Assembly: GCF_036373705.1 (NCBI RefSeq)
Contig: NC_089867.1
Coordinates: forward strand, 10,441,001-10,505,000
Length of the DNA: 64,000 nt
Direction of reading: 5' to 3'
DNA from: Amia ocellicauda
Taxonomy: Eukaryota; Chordata; Actinopteri; Amiiformes; Amiidae
Below the pieces are notes generated by a model, which was given only the letters and a program-made list of their open reading frames with translations, was not told where the DNA came from and made no database searches. This document shows, in pieces, positions 47,403 through 60,821 of the stretch. The position numbers were made by a program, and so were the translations under genes. The first letter of the stretch is position 1; each line of letters begins with the position of its first letter.

Positions 47403-50400
47403 ACATTTCTACAATATCCATTCTTATAAACACTCAACCATGCAATTTGTGATGAACCACAAGGCATTCTGCCACAGCTGTGCCAAGCCCCTTCCAGCCC
47501 ATACACGACTACATATACGCCTCTAGTAAAAGCATGCAGAATGGGCTTCAGCCATAGTACCTTAATGTGAAATTGTGCAGATACGGTATTTGGTCAGCTA
47601 CAGGTATCTCTGGGGACCAGATTCTCCAGCAAAATCAGCACTGGGTACAATTGTGTCCTGTTAGCGCAGGTTATTCAGGTTCATCCGGCAAACCTGTTTT
47701 ACAAGCCTGTATTCAATATGGATGCTGGATTCTATGTGGTTTCTTCTTTGAAATGAGATCGACTGAGATTTTCAGCGCCCTTCTTATATTGTTTTTCAGG
47801 TTAGGTCCCTAATACTCATGAGGAGTCTTGGGAACGTTGTAACCAGTTTGTTATTCAATATTTTGATTATAAATAGAGGATATGCTTGTTATTCAAAGTT
47901 CCCCCAATTCTGATATAATTCGATAAACTATTTTGTAAACATCTGAATAAAAACATACAATCAAATTTGGAGATGTGGAAGTTTTCATGTAATTGAAAAG
48001 CACATTAGTTATTTTAAAAATCACATAACTAATTTTTGGATTACATTAATTATGCTAGAAATATGATTACATATTCTTACTTTGAACTTTAAAGCATGCT
48101 GTGTTTTTATACTAGAAAATTGAGAAGTTTAATTAAACAGGAGAGATTTATTTTTGAGCAAGTCCGACTGAAACTGAAAGCACAAACTGAAAGCAGATTT
48201 GTATTAATTTTGTGCTGTGAAGGCAGTCTTCTTGAAAGAGGAAGGGCATCGTGTCTGGTACGTCTTATATTTATGAGAGTTTCAACTTCACCACTAATGT
48301 GACAGAACAACCACCAGTGCTTTAATGTTGGACCTGAGAGAAAGCGATTCCATGCATCAGCAAAGCCTCTTTACTTAACATACAGCTTTCCTCCAGAGAA
48401 TTCCACTGAATTTTATATCTTTGAAGATCCCATCAACATCTGCCTCCCCTATTCTAAGAAATTCTCTTGAAATGAGCAGTAGGAACGCCACTTAATAAGT
48501 ATGAAGAAGCAGTTACAGAAGTAACAAAGTTGTTAGAAGAGAGTAACACTGGACTAATATATTATCAAATACAAATGGTTCAAATGAAAAATTATACAGA
48601 GGCAATCAGCTGGCAGATAATGTATATCATATTAAATATTGAATTCATGTAATCTAGCCACTGTTAATCATAAAAATATAGTTGATATTTTATGGAGTGG
48701 TCATATTTGTAAAGTGGAAAAATGATTGATTTATTCAAGAAAGTGTGTTTTGCAAACCCACTGCAAAGGCAAATTCTATGAAATGGGTTTAATGAGATGT
48801 TTTCATGTAATGTACTGCATTGTGTCTTGTTTCTGCTCAGTAACACACCTATGCAATGTGGTTGTTTGTGCATAGTTCGTTCATCTTAAGTATTCATATT
48901 GAATGTGTAGTTATATCCAGTATAGTTTAGCATTACCGCCAGGACACTATTCAAATCGAAAAAGACAATCCAACTAAGTTTCAGAAAACCTTCAAATTGG
49001 TTATCTTGGTTTCTCCTTTAAGTTTTAATCTTAATAGTAATAGGAGTTTTTAGTTGGCAGATAAGTCCGTATAGCACTTCTTCACATTTTCATGACAAAC
49101 GCATTGTCACTTGGCTCCTTGTTAATTATGATCACGCTACTATGAAAAATGTGTGGGAGTCTTTGAAAATTGAAGCTGATGAAGCCGTGAAATACCTAGC
49201 ATTCAATGTGTGGATTCCAAAGATGTCTTATATATTTTAAATTACCTGGATTCTGTCACATACCATACTAATGTGCAATTTGCAGACCTTTTGATGTTTA
49301 CTGAAGGTTTCTGTTGCAAAGTAATTGGATCTCGCAGTTATACTGCATGAAAAACACCCCCCTTTTTTTCTTTCATACTGAACTGTTATTGGTCGAAATC
49401 AATATCAATGAAACATTATGAAAAGCTTATATCTGGAACCATATATTTAGAATATATATCAATATATTAAAAACATATATTTTATTTTGTTCTTCCTAAC
49501 TCTTAGTTAAATTAGAAGATAGTGTTAATTTATATGTTTTTTTTGTTTGCTACCCAACCATCTAATCTTTTTTGCCTGAATGATATTCCTAATGATAGAC
49601 ACCCTCGAACCTCAGGACCACATACTGTACCTCCATTACAATTGTTTACACAACACCAGTCTGCTCTACATTTACACTGCTGGCTTTCCCCCTAATTAAG
49701 GTCTGTCTGGGTTAACCCTGGGCAGCCCTGTCATACTTTAAAATGATTACTGCAAAATCCTAATGCATTCTGACTGAACATTACAGAAAAAGCACATGAA
49801 TATGTCATGCACTTCCTCTGGGTTGTGATATAGACCACATGTAAGAACCCTAACTTCATGACAAAAGACTAAGGATGAGGTTAGACTGACAGGTTTACCA
49901 ACTAAACTTGGAGTTAGGGTTTATTCATGTGATATACATCACACTCAGAGAAAGTGCAGGAGAGGATCCCACCAAAAACCTGACTGTAATTTCTTCAATA
50001 GAAATGCTGCAGCCAGCAGGTTTCATTATTTATATGCTCCAATGCTATTTTGAGCTAAATAAAATTATTGTTTCCATGCTTAAGTGATTTTTTCCATTAA
50101 ATTGAAGGACAAGCTCACAGAACTGAAAATAATCTAATCTTGTTAGCCCGCTTTATTCAGAGGGCAGGTAATACTTACAGTCCATGTGGCAGAAACAATT
50201 TTCTTATAAGTTAATACACCTGGAGATCAACTATTTAGTTCAGCAGCTTGGAAAAATAGTCCTTAAAAAGGCTGTTAGATTATAATACTGAAATAAACTG
50301 TTTATAATTCAACTATATCAACTAACTGCATTTACTCTGATTGCAGCATTCCACAGAGTTAGTCTTTCTCTGTTGTTTATAGGAATTATGCTTCATCAAC

Positions 50401-50661
50401 AACATCACTTATAATTGAAATTGTATATATTGGTTATTATATTAATAAATACATTAGCAATGATATTTGCTATGTATTTAGCTATATGTATTTTGAAATA
50501 CTGTGATATTAATATGTGAAAGAAAGATAATAGAGACTGGTGAAATAGTTCATAATACACATGTTTTTCCTGTGTTTTTTATTTTTATTTTGTTTTGTTA
50601 TATATGGAAAATATATAGCATAGGCCTATCCAGAGGCAACTTGGTTATACTTCCAATATTA

Positions 50662-50664
<3 letters not shown>
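47398..50664. other. Intergenic AT-rich DNA
   Basis: No gene, intact transposon or RNA gene is recognised. The reading frames are short (under 90 codons) and show no similarity. Confidence 0.5.

Positions 50665-50724
<60 letters not shown>
50665..50724. repeat. (TA)n microsatellite
   Basis: About 30 TA/AT dinucleotides in a row, palindromic. Confidence 0.95.
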
Positions 50725-50726
<2 letters not shown>

Positions 50727-51001
50727 CAATAACAATATAATATTACACTTTTATGCAACTAACAGTCAATAATCACATTTATTTGGTCAGAATGTTTCAA
50801 AATATTTTTGAAACACTTGACAGGATCAGCTAGGGTCATGTTCAAGTATCATAATCAAAGCAGAACTTTCCCTGAAACATTCGCTGACAAAATACTGGAT
50901 AATCACAACCCCAGTCTTGAACAGAATAAACATACAAGTACCCTTTTATCCTTAACAGGACTTGGCTGAATATATATGAAAAAATCTGACAAACATCACA
51001 A

Positions 51002-51344
51002 AACAGCACAGAGACAACCATGGGAGCCTGTGGGAGACGCTCAACTATACTGATCAAGTTACAGAACCGGCAGAGAAGAAGTGAAGAAGTGCAAAGCCCT
51101 GCAGTAGTGGATACAAGCCATGCCTCTGAACAGTTACTGTGGCTGAGATTTCCAAGTCGGTTTGCCAGTGAAGCAGTCATGTCATGCGGAACCGTCAACT
51201 GTGTCTCTTCTATTCCCCGATGTGCAAGGGGGAAGGGGGGAGAAAAGGGTAGTTGTTTAAATGTGGGAAGTTTGAGACAGCCTAGAGGTCATATCCTAGA
51301 ACACAAACGCTTATGAGGACAGGAGAGGGAGAGTATCTCGAGAG
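51002..51344 (+). other. Candidate unannotated first exon with a 98-codon frame
   Basis: A block more GC-rich than the surrounding desert. An ATG at 51020 sits in a perfect ACCATGG context and opens 98 codons to a stop at 51316. A strong GAG|GTAAGT donor follows at 51345. The predicted peptide (MGACGRRSTILIKLQNRQ...) is not recognised and has no visible domain. The opposite strand is also open over 118 codons (50842-51198), which weakens the coding case. It may be a lncRNA exon, a small novel gene or chance. Confidence 0.2.
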
Positions 51345-51779
51345 GTAAGTAGCATTTCACTATTTGATCATCAACATGTAGTTTGCCTAAACAAAATATG
51401 AATGTAATGCATTGTGACAGTCCTAATATGGAAGGTCATTTTGAACCTACACTCAGCGTAGCCTTTCCTTAAAGCATGCATTAAAAAGCAAACACACTTA
51501 TAAAAATAAATGTTATTACACTGAATTTAGTTCCCTTGCCATAGAAGCTCAAAAAAGAACCCTGATAGATGTCAACGTGCGATGCAGTGACCAAACAAGA
51601 TGAGTCAAGAGATTATCTCAAAGCAGCACAGCAAGTGATGCACTTCAAAAATACAACCACTGTCTTTTGGTTTTGAGTGTGGAGATATTAATGTGCATCT
51701 TCACGCACTCTTTACCTACAGAGGGCACTGTTGTTAAAAAAAGAGCAAATGTACAGTCTCTTCAAAAGTCAGGCAGTGG

Positions 51780-52035
51780 AAGAATCTGCCTCTGGTCTCT
51801 TAACCATCCTTTCATTGAGTAGAGGAGCTGCTGAGCGGAGTGCAAGACAAACTATCTACCTGCAAGGGGGCTGGTTCTTAATCTTCATATAACCACCATG
51901 GACTGAGGATGGAGTTAGTCCTTTTGAAAGGAGCAATCGCCTTTCAAACCCAGGCTCACGCCAGTCTCCATCTATAAATCTATAAGGAAGTTACTGGGGG
52001 CACTGCTTGGGAATATTTTTTTATGATCACAGAGG
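51780..52035 (+). other. Candidate alternative first exon
   Basis: Sequence of moderate GC content ends at a GAGG|GTGAGT donor (52036). The nearest pyrimidine-rich plus-strand acceptor downstream is CCATTGCAG ending at 53424. Joining the two gives no long coding frame, so a non-coding transcript is the better reading. Confidence 0.2.
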
Positions 52036-52783
52036 GTGAGTTACTTACTGTACATCCATTGCTTATTATTGCACACTGATTTGTGGAGAGACAGTAGTCA
52101 AATTATGCATTTAGGATGTACTTTTGGTAGCACAATCTGTAAAAGTACCATATTAAGTTTTATATTACCCTTTCTTTTTTTTTTTCTAGTTGCATGGCAT
52201 GATTTATTTATCGTCCTTGTTTTATAACAGTGCAGAAGCGTTCACATGATGATATTATTTTTAATAACCAGCATCATTTGATTCATTTAATTTTGTCATT
52301 CATGCATGCATTTTTATTTATGTGAAGGCTATGAGTCAATTAAGTTTGTGCTTGTTTTTATCCCAGTATTTGCTCGTTGAAAACTGTTTGAGAATCGCAT
52401 TCACGTCCAAATGAAGTTGGATTTAAGAATAATAAGATAATAATGTAGTTGCAAATCGTGTCTAATGTTACAGTCAGTTATCCTTTGATTTAGTTCACAT
52501 TTTGTTTTTTTTAAATGGTTAGTTCGGTTAAAAGGTGCTCATTACATTAATACTGGATTATTAACTAAGATTAAACGTTATATATGATAATAACAGTCGA
52601 TTTAGCGGACTTTTCACGTAAAAATGATAAAATATGACTTTAACTTAATTTAAACGAATGTCATCTAACATCAAACATGCAAAGGCACGGATATGAATAA
52701 ATCTCTTGCATGCCATTTTTAATATGCAGACCTGATATTTCCTTGAATATGATATAGTTTATTCTATTGTCCATTGGAAAATG

Positions 52784-52830
<47 letters not shown>
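52784..52830. repeat. Compound (TA)n(TG)n microsatellite
   Basis: TA repeats to about 52806 followed directly by TG repeats to 52830. Confidence 0.95.
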
Positions 52831-52831
<1 letters not shown>

Positions 52832-53424
52832 ATTATATATATTCAGTTACATAAGGTCTATATACAGACTTAAAAATTATAAATGTGTTTAAACAACCCA
52901 TGTGTTCCACTTTTGCACATTACTGAGTGTGGATTATGGACACCACATTGATGTGTTGGACAATTACTAGGATAAAAACACAGCACTGGATATTGAGAGA
53001 GACACCGTATACTACAGAAACTGGACAAAAGCTACTTAAGAGGTGTCAGTATTATTAACATACAATTTGTATCAACAGTTTTAAAGGTTGTCATTAGCCC
53101 ATTGTAATGTACACTACACCTAAATGTCTGTTATACAGGAGAAATGGAATCTACATTTATTTGATGAAAACTACTTATTTCACCTGTCAAACATAATATT
53201 CCCTGTATACAATGTTGTTACATCTTACCACACCTGAGACAGATTTTAGTGTAGCAGATGAGTGGTCTTTGATTTTCCCAGAAACAAGCAGGAAGGCAGT
53301 TGAATTCAGTGTTTTAATGAAGTGTCCTTTGGTGACAGTGTTGGCGTACAGTAAAATGCTTCATTCTGAAATGTAATTAAATATATCTGATATGTGGGAT
53401 TTTGTCCCTCTCTCTCCATTGCAG

Positions 53425-53530
53425 TTGGCTGATACTTTCACATACTGTGACCCGTTGGTCCTTTACACTGGTCTTTTGGGGAAAAATGTATCTTCTGGAA
53501 AAGTATTTGGCCGTTCAAGATGTGACCCAT
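53425..53530 (+). other. Candidate downstream exon after a strong acceptor
   Basis: The acceptor GTCCCTCTCTCTCCATTGCAG ends at 53424 and has a near-ideal pyrimidine tract. One frame stays open for about 35 codons (LADTFTYCDPLVLYTG...) until a stop at about 53530. No recognised protein and no convincing donor. Support is from splice signals only. Confidence 0.2.
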
Positions 53531-53618
53531 AGGGGGCAAGCACACGACACTAAAAAATATATGACAAATTCTGCATACACATCAACGTTTATTATAATGA
53601 TAATAGTAATAATAATAA

Positions 53619-53621
<3 letters not shown>

Positions 53622-53663
<42 letters not shown>
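53622..53663. repeat. (ATT)n microsatellite
   Basis: About 14 ATT/TTA units. The isoleucine-rich open frames across it on both strands are artefacts. Confidence 0.95.
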
Positions 53664-53664
<1 letters not shown>

Positions 53665-56600
53665 GATGATGATGATAATCATAAAATTATAGTTAATTGT
53701 ATTAGTGTCATGTACAAGAATAACAAGCACAAGAATAATAAATGCACATCAGAGGAAGGCACACCCACTAATGTTTGTAATATGTATTCATGTCTAACTG
53801 CTATAAAATGAGCCCTTCAAAGAGATGGGAGTGGATTATAATGGAATGGTTTAAAAATATTTTGATCTCAGCTTAGTCGCATGACAAATTGCTAACACTA
53901 GCAAAACTATAAGACCTTGTAAATAATGAAAATAAATCACCTTTTGCATACTTAGTCATTTCTTTAAGGCTTTTAAAGTTACTTTTACTAATACTAATGT
54001 ATGTATATTTACATATCTATTTATTCATGCATTCCTAAATTTAGTCATTGTGACATTCCCATTGGTCCAGTGTAATATGAGCAAAATACTGTACATAGGC
54101 AGGAAAAAGTGACTATTTTAATACATACGATAGCTACTTCTATAATCATTATTAATTGATATTGTGTATACTTCATAGAAATGTCTGTTATGAAAAAGCC
54201 ATTAAGGTTTCCAATGTGTTTTGCTTCCTTCCTGGTAATGGAGTTGGACCACTTACAGTGATTAAGTTTCAGTTGTAGATGTGGACTGGAGACATAGGAT
54301 GAGTTTTTTTCCCTTCAGTTTTTGTTTGTTGTTCATTGTTTAGTGTCTTTTCATGTGGTGTGAAATGAAATGGCTTCTTACTGAAATGTAAGAGAAAGCT
54401 ATTGTAGTTGGGTCCAACTCAAATGAAACACTAACAATTAATAGAGCATAGATAGATGGTTAGAGGACTGTTGATTGTCAGGTAAACCAGTACACAATGA
54501 ACAATAGAAAGAAAGAACCCTAACTCATAGCCTACATAATGTTTTATACATTGTATGTTCCAGTGATGGGAGTAGTCAAAACAATTGTTTACAGACTTTT
54601 CTCAGCATTAAAGAGCAATGCACTGTACATCTCCATTCTGCAAGATGAGAACCTGTTCATTGCCTTTTTATGTTTAAAATGTAATTTTTATTTGCAATTT
54701 ACATGGAAAAGGGAACAGATTTTGCTTTAGAATCTGCTAAACACTGAGTAATGAGAGATACTAAATAAACCTAATAACTCTTAACTCTGGGGGCAAACTT
54801 GATTTGCCTGCAAATATCCTTGTGGAAGTGCAAGTTCAGATATTCATTTTCAATACATATCTAACTTAGAAAGCTACGGAAAGCAGAATATTACCGTTTT
54901 CATTTACAGACACAGCTATTTCTAATAGCAGATAATTGTAATCAGAAAGCACCCATCTTGGTTAATTATAATTGACCTCAACTCTGTTGTTCAGCATGGA
55001 ATGCCAGCAAATAAAAGTGTAATCAAGTAATACCCTGGACTAAACACTTTAGCAAGAAAGGTTAGTTTAGAATTGTTTTTTTTTTTCTTTTACAATTGTG
55101 CTGTAACTATAATTAAATAATTGCATAATCCATTTTTTATTTCAATATAACCTTGCTGGTGGATTTCTACTCCAGTTTTGCACTGTTCCCCACTGGTTTT
55201 ATAACATCTACTTTCTTGTATGAACTCAGTATTTAAAGAGAATAATTAGTGGAATGCAAGACTGTAACTTAGATTTCACACCCCCAGTTCCTGCGGACAT
55301 CTTTTCTTCAGTGTACTCCTGACAGAGTGCTGCATGTTGAATTTCTGATTAATTAAACTAGAAATGTTATTCAAAACCCTGCCCAGAAGTGTAGGACGTT
55401 CTGTATGTATCATTTTCATTTTGCACTGTTCTTTCCAGTTTATTAAAATCCAAAAGAAAGAAGAAAAAAAAATCCCAAATCAATATGCAGCTCTCCCGCC
55501 AGCTTTTCTTCAGACATTTCAAATGTCAGGCAATGTCAGGCTTACTAAAAAGAAAGATATACAGACAGAAACATAGACATGAAATCAAACAGCCACAGTA
55601 CTGCCACAGGGGTATTTTCATATGCTTGATATTGTAAACCTTCAAATAATTAATTAAATCAAAGTATATCATGAAACACTCATGGTTAGAGAACTTGTGG
55701 CCCCATGTGGAAATTCCATTGGCCACCAAAATCATAAGCACATCAACAACAACAAAAATCAGTTAAGAGCTGAAACACTTACTTTAGCAATATTGTTCAC
55801 TGCATGGCATTTTCAGATTTTCAAACCTCCCTTGTCCTGTCACCATAGTGGCATGATCACATTCAAATCCCAGCCTGCTGAAATGCCCAAATCATAGCTC
55901 CTTTTAATCACCCTCTACTTTGTGTCTTAATAATTACTGTCGTCTTACAAAACATGATTATACATGTAACAGTGGGAGCCATCACACCAAATGGCTAATG
56001 TTGGAGGGATTGGTATTTTCCTTCTAACTTGAAGCAGGATTATTCTACCCAAGGGAGAGACCTTCTCCAGGGGGTCTTGGTTTAAACTGCGGCTTAAAAT
56101 GAGTCACAGGCAGCTGGAGCTCAGCAGCAGCTTTCTGATCCATAGGAACCTGTGGCCATCATTAGAGCAGTTAACTAGCCTTCAATCTGCACACCCCTGC
56201 CTATCCTTCCCTCAGTTTCTGTGGTGGCTCTGTGTCTGTGCCCACTTTGGGTTTTCATTGGTTAACTGGTGGTGATGTAACGGGGATCGTTGTATACCTG
56301 AGCTCGTTACGGTGATATAATCTCTCTGTGATGGAAGACCTGGTCAATCCCGAGCAGGGAGTGCTGACCTGCACAAGCTACACAGACTGTAATATGGCTT
56401 TCCAAACAATAAATGGCAACTTTTGTTGAATTAGTTTTCTTATATATTACAAACATATATATTAATCAGTTCTAGAAAGTGCTTGTTGCAAAGCAAAAAT
56501 CAGCTTTAGATCCAATCAGTTCAAGTAGAAAAAAACTCTAGCAGAGAACTGGCGTAATCACAAAGGATAATACGTGTTTTAAAGCAGACACATATGTTTG

Positions 56601-59600
56601 TTCAAGCAAATGCACCAGAAAAGTCTTGTTGCAGTCACAGTGTAATTTTAGTATGAAATATAGCAGATATTTCAACCTTGAACAGTGTCTTTGTCACTCA
56701 ATAAAAAAAAGAAAAGCAACACATAAATCTCAAAATGTTAGCTCTTCTTTATTCCTAGCATGAAGAGAAACCTGCACAATTCTGTATATCAAAATGGTAA
56801 TGTTATCAATTTGAATTCATGGACTGAGCAAGTGATTGAATCTGTTATTATCCCCTACAAACCATTAGGTATAGAATACATTCATCAGCCAAGATAAGTT
56901 GCTTAGCCTCTTGAAAATATTGTTTGTGTACCTTGCTTAGGTGTGGCTACATTATAGACAAGCAAGGTGCATACCTCAAAAGATATGAGGATATCAACTA
57001 ATTTGCAATTTTAGTAATATCAATTTTGTTCCAATTAATTTCACAGCTCCAAAGGATTGCTGTGGTGAAGACATGTGCACTAAGGCCCTTGTGTGTGTTT
57101 GCCTGCCACTCCGGCAGTACATGCTCCATACTGATTTCTGATTTTCTCTGTAGCAGACTGTGTTTTCCATGACAGGCATATCAGTGTGTAGTGAACTGTG
57201 TCTCTAGAGTCATCTGTCAACGATGTGTCTGCCTCCCAAGTGCAAAGGAATTGTTACACAGGAATAAAAAACTACAGTCATTTCCAAGCTAATGCTAATA
57301 TTTATATATCACATATTTGAGACGCTGCTTCTATGTTGGCATTGAGTATTTTGCTAGTTTGGGTCTGGGGGGAGCAGGTTCAGGTGAAGAAATGACGACT
57401 ACTTCAGCCTAATCTGATGCTTGAGTAAAGCCAGGAAAAGACCGATTGGTCAAGAATATGTTCTAAAGACAGTCTGCGTGATGGTGTAACAAATACAGGA
57501 AGCAGCTCAGTAGATACATTTGAATTGTCATGGGAATGGGAGGCACGGCAATGTTGAACAGCATTAGTAGGGCCTGTGACTGTGTTTTAACATATACAAA
57601 TAAACAATTTTCCTTTCCTGAAACCCTCCACTCTTATTCACCTTCTCCATGAAGTCACTGGCAGTCCATTTTGTAATCCTTTGTTTTGCCGCCACAGCTC
57701 CAAAGCTTCAGTTACAGCTGTTTCTGTGACTTTGCAGTTGATATTCGGCTTATAAGGCTTAGAGCAACACCAGGGAAAGGCATACTAAAAAAAAAAAGAG
57801 AAGAAAGACCAAGCAAAGAATACTCATTATAAAATGGCACCCTTTGCCACAGCACTGAATATGTCACTTTGAGTCAACTGACATTATGTCAATTAAGCTG
57901 ATTGAGAACACAAGTGTGAATGAAAATCTGACCACAGTTTGTCACCTCTGGGCTAGTTGTCGAGATGCTTACCGTGTTTACCAGCCTTCGGTCCTTCTCT
58001 GATGTGTGAATTCCTCAGTTTGACCCACAAAAAATGGATTTCTAAACTCAGATTTACCTTAGTCCAGCGTGAACTTAAAAACCTGGGTCACTTTAGACCG
58101 GAACTTGTGCAAAATCATGTTAGTCATCAGTAAGACGTAGCAGACTTTTCATTTTTAAACAACAGACAGAAATAACAACGACACAAATATCTATTCATTT
58201 TTTTAATGTATAATTATGCAATTATAGTTAACCAAAATATGTCCTAAGGTTTACTGACTGTTAAATACCAGTTGTTCTTGCTTTACCAATTCTACTTTTT
58301 AATTGTAAAAGATTGGCACCTTGTTTCACCGGACTGTTGATCTGAACACTTGAATGCTGCTGCCTGAGTAATTTCCACCAGCCGGCACTCCCCAGAAAGG
58401 GTCAATGTGGTTAGATGATCTCATTAAAATACAATCCTGTTTTCCTTTGCTTGTCCTCAACAACACAGAATGCATGTTTACCTTCTAACCAAGCGGATGC
58501 TGAGCTCCTTGATTAATTTTCATGTAATAGAAGCATGATATCTCTGCCAGATGTCAAAAGCTTCTGCTGGTTATTCATGATATCCCAAGGATTTTGGTTG
58601 CAAATAACGGTTACACCTTTAATAATACAAATAAAGCTGGATTGTTACATAAATCCAGCTTCTTTCCTTGCCCCTTTTGACATTTAATTAGAAAGTAACA
58701 GAAACAGATTGAATCAGTGTCACCTGCATTTCAATCAGAACTGTGTATCCAGTAACCCATTGTTAAAATATCAAAGATTTGAATTTCAAGAAGCATAAAT
58801 ACTCATAGAATATCTTACAGAAAAAGAAAGTGGGATAGAATTTTGAAGCCAAATGGCATAGGTATAAATTGTATAATAATTACTTGTAAGCCACTGAAAT
58901 ACTCTTTGTACTGGAAGTACATTTTTCTACTGATGAAAAGTGCGAGGAGAGACTTTGTTCTGATTCTGAATGCAGTTTATGAAAGCGGCATGAGTCAATT
59001 GTAGCCTGGTAGACAAGTGTTAGAATTCATTATCCCTTTCAGTGTTTTTCTCTGAGCTATTTTTTTTCACAGCACTATCCTTAGCTACCCTTGTTCACGG
59101 CCTGTGGTAGAAAAAAGACTGTATTTATATGCATCATAAATGAAGTAGATTAGCAAGTTCAGAACTTCTCTGCATAAGTGGTCTTGACCTGTTATTCTTA
59201 AAGGATCTCTAAATGTTTCTTCATTCATCACACATTGTAAAGGTTACTGCTATTAAGTAAACATACTGGGTAATTACATAAGTTTTCATCTGTATTCTAT
59301 TCCACTTTTTAGTGAACTTCTTATGGTACTTTTACCAGACTGTGAATTAAATCTTGTTGAATACCAATTCTGTTGTTTTCTTGAGTTAGATGTCAGAAAT
59401 TCAGCTTAACACCTACAGCAAAGTAAAGTGACCTATATATTTTAAGCCTTCAGTCTGCAAATACCTTGAAAAGGTCCAATCGGAGATGTAATTTGCTGAG
59501 CCAAAAACACTTAAGTAGACAAATGAGATCGATAAACAGACTCCTTGCTGTTGCATTTATAAAATAAACACTTTTTGCATGAGGTGTTCACAACACTAAA

Positions 59601-60662
59601 AGATACAAATATAATTCATGTTCCAGACATTCAAAAGTGCCTAATGAAAGGATATTGATCTCGGAAACAATACCTGAGGTGATTGTTATATTGCATAAGT
59701 ATATTTGTAATTTTCTCCATATGACTTTGCTACGGCAAAAAGCAGTTAGACAAAATTGCTTCATCTTAAAGCTGCCATGTCTTTGCTCTTTCCTTAATCT
59801 AAAAATAATCAAAGCCTCCCAGCTTTGCCCATACACAAAGGAATTAATAATTAAAGACTCACAGAATGACACACAGATTCAGGTCAGCACCTTTCCATGG
59901 CACAATATGGGAAGTGTTTAATGGGGCTGAAGACTCATTTATTAGTCATTCCAGTTTATTACAGATAATTACCTGCCAAGTAATGTATTCAGAAAATGGT
60001 ATTTAAGTGTCCATCACAAGTTTTCCCAGGTTTTGTTTTGAAAATAGCCTTGGTCTTTCTTAGCCCTCTCCTGTGAACCGTATAAACAAATTCATAGCAC
60101 TTTCATAGATCTTCAAACACCAGTGGACAAATACTTATTGGATTCGCTGTAAAGAAGGCCTGTAAAATTAAAAAGACAGCCACAAAGGTCTATCGAAAAC
60201 ACTAAAAGGCACAGTGCACCAGTGGAATTAGCTGGTTACAGCATACACAGAGTGGGTGTCATTAATATGTGTACACCTGTACCTGTTTACTTAGTAACTT
60301 AGTACCTGATAAACTTACTAAAATACATTGTGTCATTATATTTGCTTCACAACTTTGTTCACATTTACAGATCTACTAAGCGTATGCAGCTGTTGTTTAT
60401 AGATAGCTCCTCCACTACTTTTAATTCATTCTAAATTAAAGGCGTGGCCTGTGTATAGCTTTCCAAACATGGCATGGGATTTGTATTTTGAGTTTGGAAG
60501 GAAAAAAGCTAAAGACTGCATTAGTTGCAAAATGTTTTAGTTTTTGACAATAGAACAGAAGGATTTATAGCACATGACACATAATCCCATGGGCACTGGA
60601 TACCTGGGGCAATGAATTCACATATTTTATGATATTTTAAAGGGCCCCAGGGCTGGTCCTTA
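53664..60662. other. Gene-poor intergenic region
   Basis: No exon or element recognised. Three stretches have more balanced composition than the AT-rich background: about 56030-56420, about 58310-58700 and about 59850-59990. The last two contain several TAATTA/TTAATT core motifs of the homeodomain type. They may be conserved regulatory elements, but that cannot be judged without alignment. Confidence 0.4.
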
Positions 60663-60821
60663 GGCCTAGACCAAATCAAAACTTGAACCTATCCCAGCAT
60701 TGCAAATTACATACTTAATGTATTAATTTATTGTCAAAGGCCACAGCCTGTTACTGGTACTTAAGAACTTGAATGGCTACAATTTGCAGGGTTGGGTCAA
60801 AGTCTCAATTTGGTCTAGGCC
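60663..60821. mobile_element. Palindromic MITE, copy 3
   Basis: Starts GGCCTAGACCAAATCAAAAC and ends GTCTCAATTTGGTCTAGGCC, a long terminal inverted repeat. The inner arm GGGTTGGGTCAAAG matches the arms of copies 1 and 2. The flanks are TTA on the left and TCG on the right, so a target duplication is not clear here. Confidence 0.7.

Noticed and set aside
47315-47526. Frames with long Ser-Leu or Arg-Glu repeats
   Set aside because: They are direct translations of the (GA)n microsatellite.
53402-53730. Isoleucine-rich frames of 71-96 codons on both strands
   Set aside because: They are produced by the (ATT)n microsatellite.
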